Positions 5,524 to 5,671 of a stretch of DNA of 5,671 bases are shown piece after piece. Source of the stretch: CAZNLS01 sp964573895 (GTDB taxonomy: Bacteria; Acidobacteriota; Aminicenantia; UBA2199); NCBI GenBank assembly GCA_964573895.1, contig CAZNLS010000141.1, positions 1 through 5,671 of the forward strand, in the 5' to 3' direction. A program made the translations under genes and the position numbers. Position 1 is the stretch's first letter, and each line of letters opens with the position of its first letter. The notes under the pieces are model-generated. The model was not told the origin of the DNA and ran no database searches. It saw nothing but the letters and a program-made list of their open reading frames with translations.

Positions 5524-5671
5524 TCAACAATCCGTGTAATTAAGTGCCACCAAATCTGAAGCAAGGCGGTTGTATTTATTCTTTAGTTCTTTGATTTTCT
5601 GCTTCTGTTTTTCAACAGATGAACTTGATTCTGTGCCGAACTTTTCCATAAATGAATCATTGATTTGATAT
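5524..5671 (-). CDS. C-terminal part of a small helical protein, 5' end outside or near the window edge
   Basis: An open frame enters from the window edge and ends at a TGA (5524-5526, with a second TGA directly after it). The visible 48 residues include an in-frame Met at residue 8 (MEKFGTESSSSVEKQ), so the gene could be only 41 residues long or could extend beyond the window. A Ser-rich stretch (14-18) is followed by a Lys/Gln/Glu-rich heptad-like helix, EKQKQKIKELKNKYNRLASDL (20-40 in part), which suggests a short coiled coil. It ends ALNYTDC. The protein is not recognised. It sits 18 nt before the HTH gene and on the same strand, so it probably belongs to the same operon. Confidence 0.6.
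   Translation of the reverse strand, partial: YQINDSFMEKFGTESSSSVEKQKQKIKELKNKYNRLASDLVALNYTDC

Noticed and set aside
1..5671. Transcription terminators, tRNA genes, integrase or attachment sites
   Set aside because: I saw no GC-rich hairpin followed by a T run, no tRNA-like cloverleaf and no recombinase gene; the intergenic spaces are too short to hold most of these.

Overview
The window is AT-rich and fully coding-packed, with every supportable gene on the minus strand, so it is read from high to low coordinates. It looks like the DNA replication and recombination block of a tailed phage or prophage. The likely host is a member of the Bacteroidota. This is inferred from AT-rich leaders without Shine-Dalgarno motifs and from the protein types: a basic HTH protein, a Rad52-type annealing protein, a Phg_2220-like initiator and a fused PrimPol-helicase. 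A 100-base run of N at 3892-3991 shows that this is a scaffolded, probably metagenomic, assembly.

Layout in order of transcription. 5671-5524: the C-terminal end of a small coiled-coil-like protein. 5505-5182: a highly basic helix-turn-helix protein. 5179-4808: a second, very basic protein of unknown function. 4797-4570: a 75-residue XRE/Cro-like regulator. 4551-3577: a Rad52-family single-strand annealing protein with a long acidic linker made partly of 12-bp tandem repeats (Thr-Glu-Asp-Asp), interrupted by the assembly gap. 3543-3016: an unrecognised protein with a coiled coil, probably a partner of the recombinase. 2994-2905: a 29-residue single-pass membrane peptide. 2901-2269: a replication initiator or helicase-loader-like protein. 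2269-506: a bifunctional primase-polymerase/RecA-fold helicase. 519-280 and 296-39: two small unknown proteins whose starts lie inside the preceding genes. A further start codon at 22-20 may begin the next gene, which leaves the window.

Spacing is 2 to 33 nt or overlapping throughout, except where the small membrane peptide fills a 114-nt space. There is no convincing terminator or internal promoter, so the block is probably one operon driven from upstream of 5671. The working model is that the initiator opens or marks the origin and recruits the PrimPol-helicase, which both unwinds and primes. The Rad52-type protein anneals single strands for recombination-dependent replication or repair, and the small HTH proteins control expression. 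The most unusual items are the acidic repeat linker inside the annealing protein and the membrane peptide embedded between recombination and replication genes. The unknown small proteins at the distal end of the operon come next. Nothing in the window demands a wholly new defence or mobile system.
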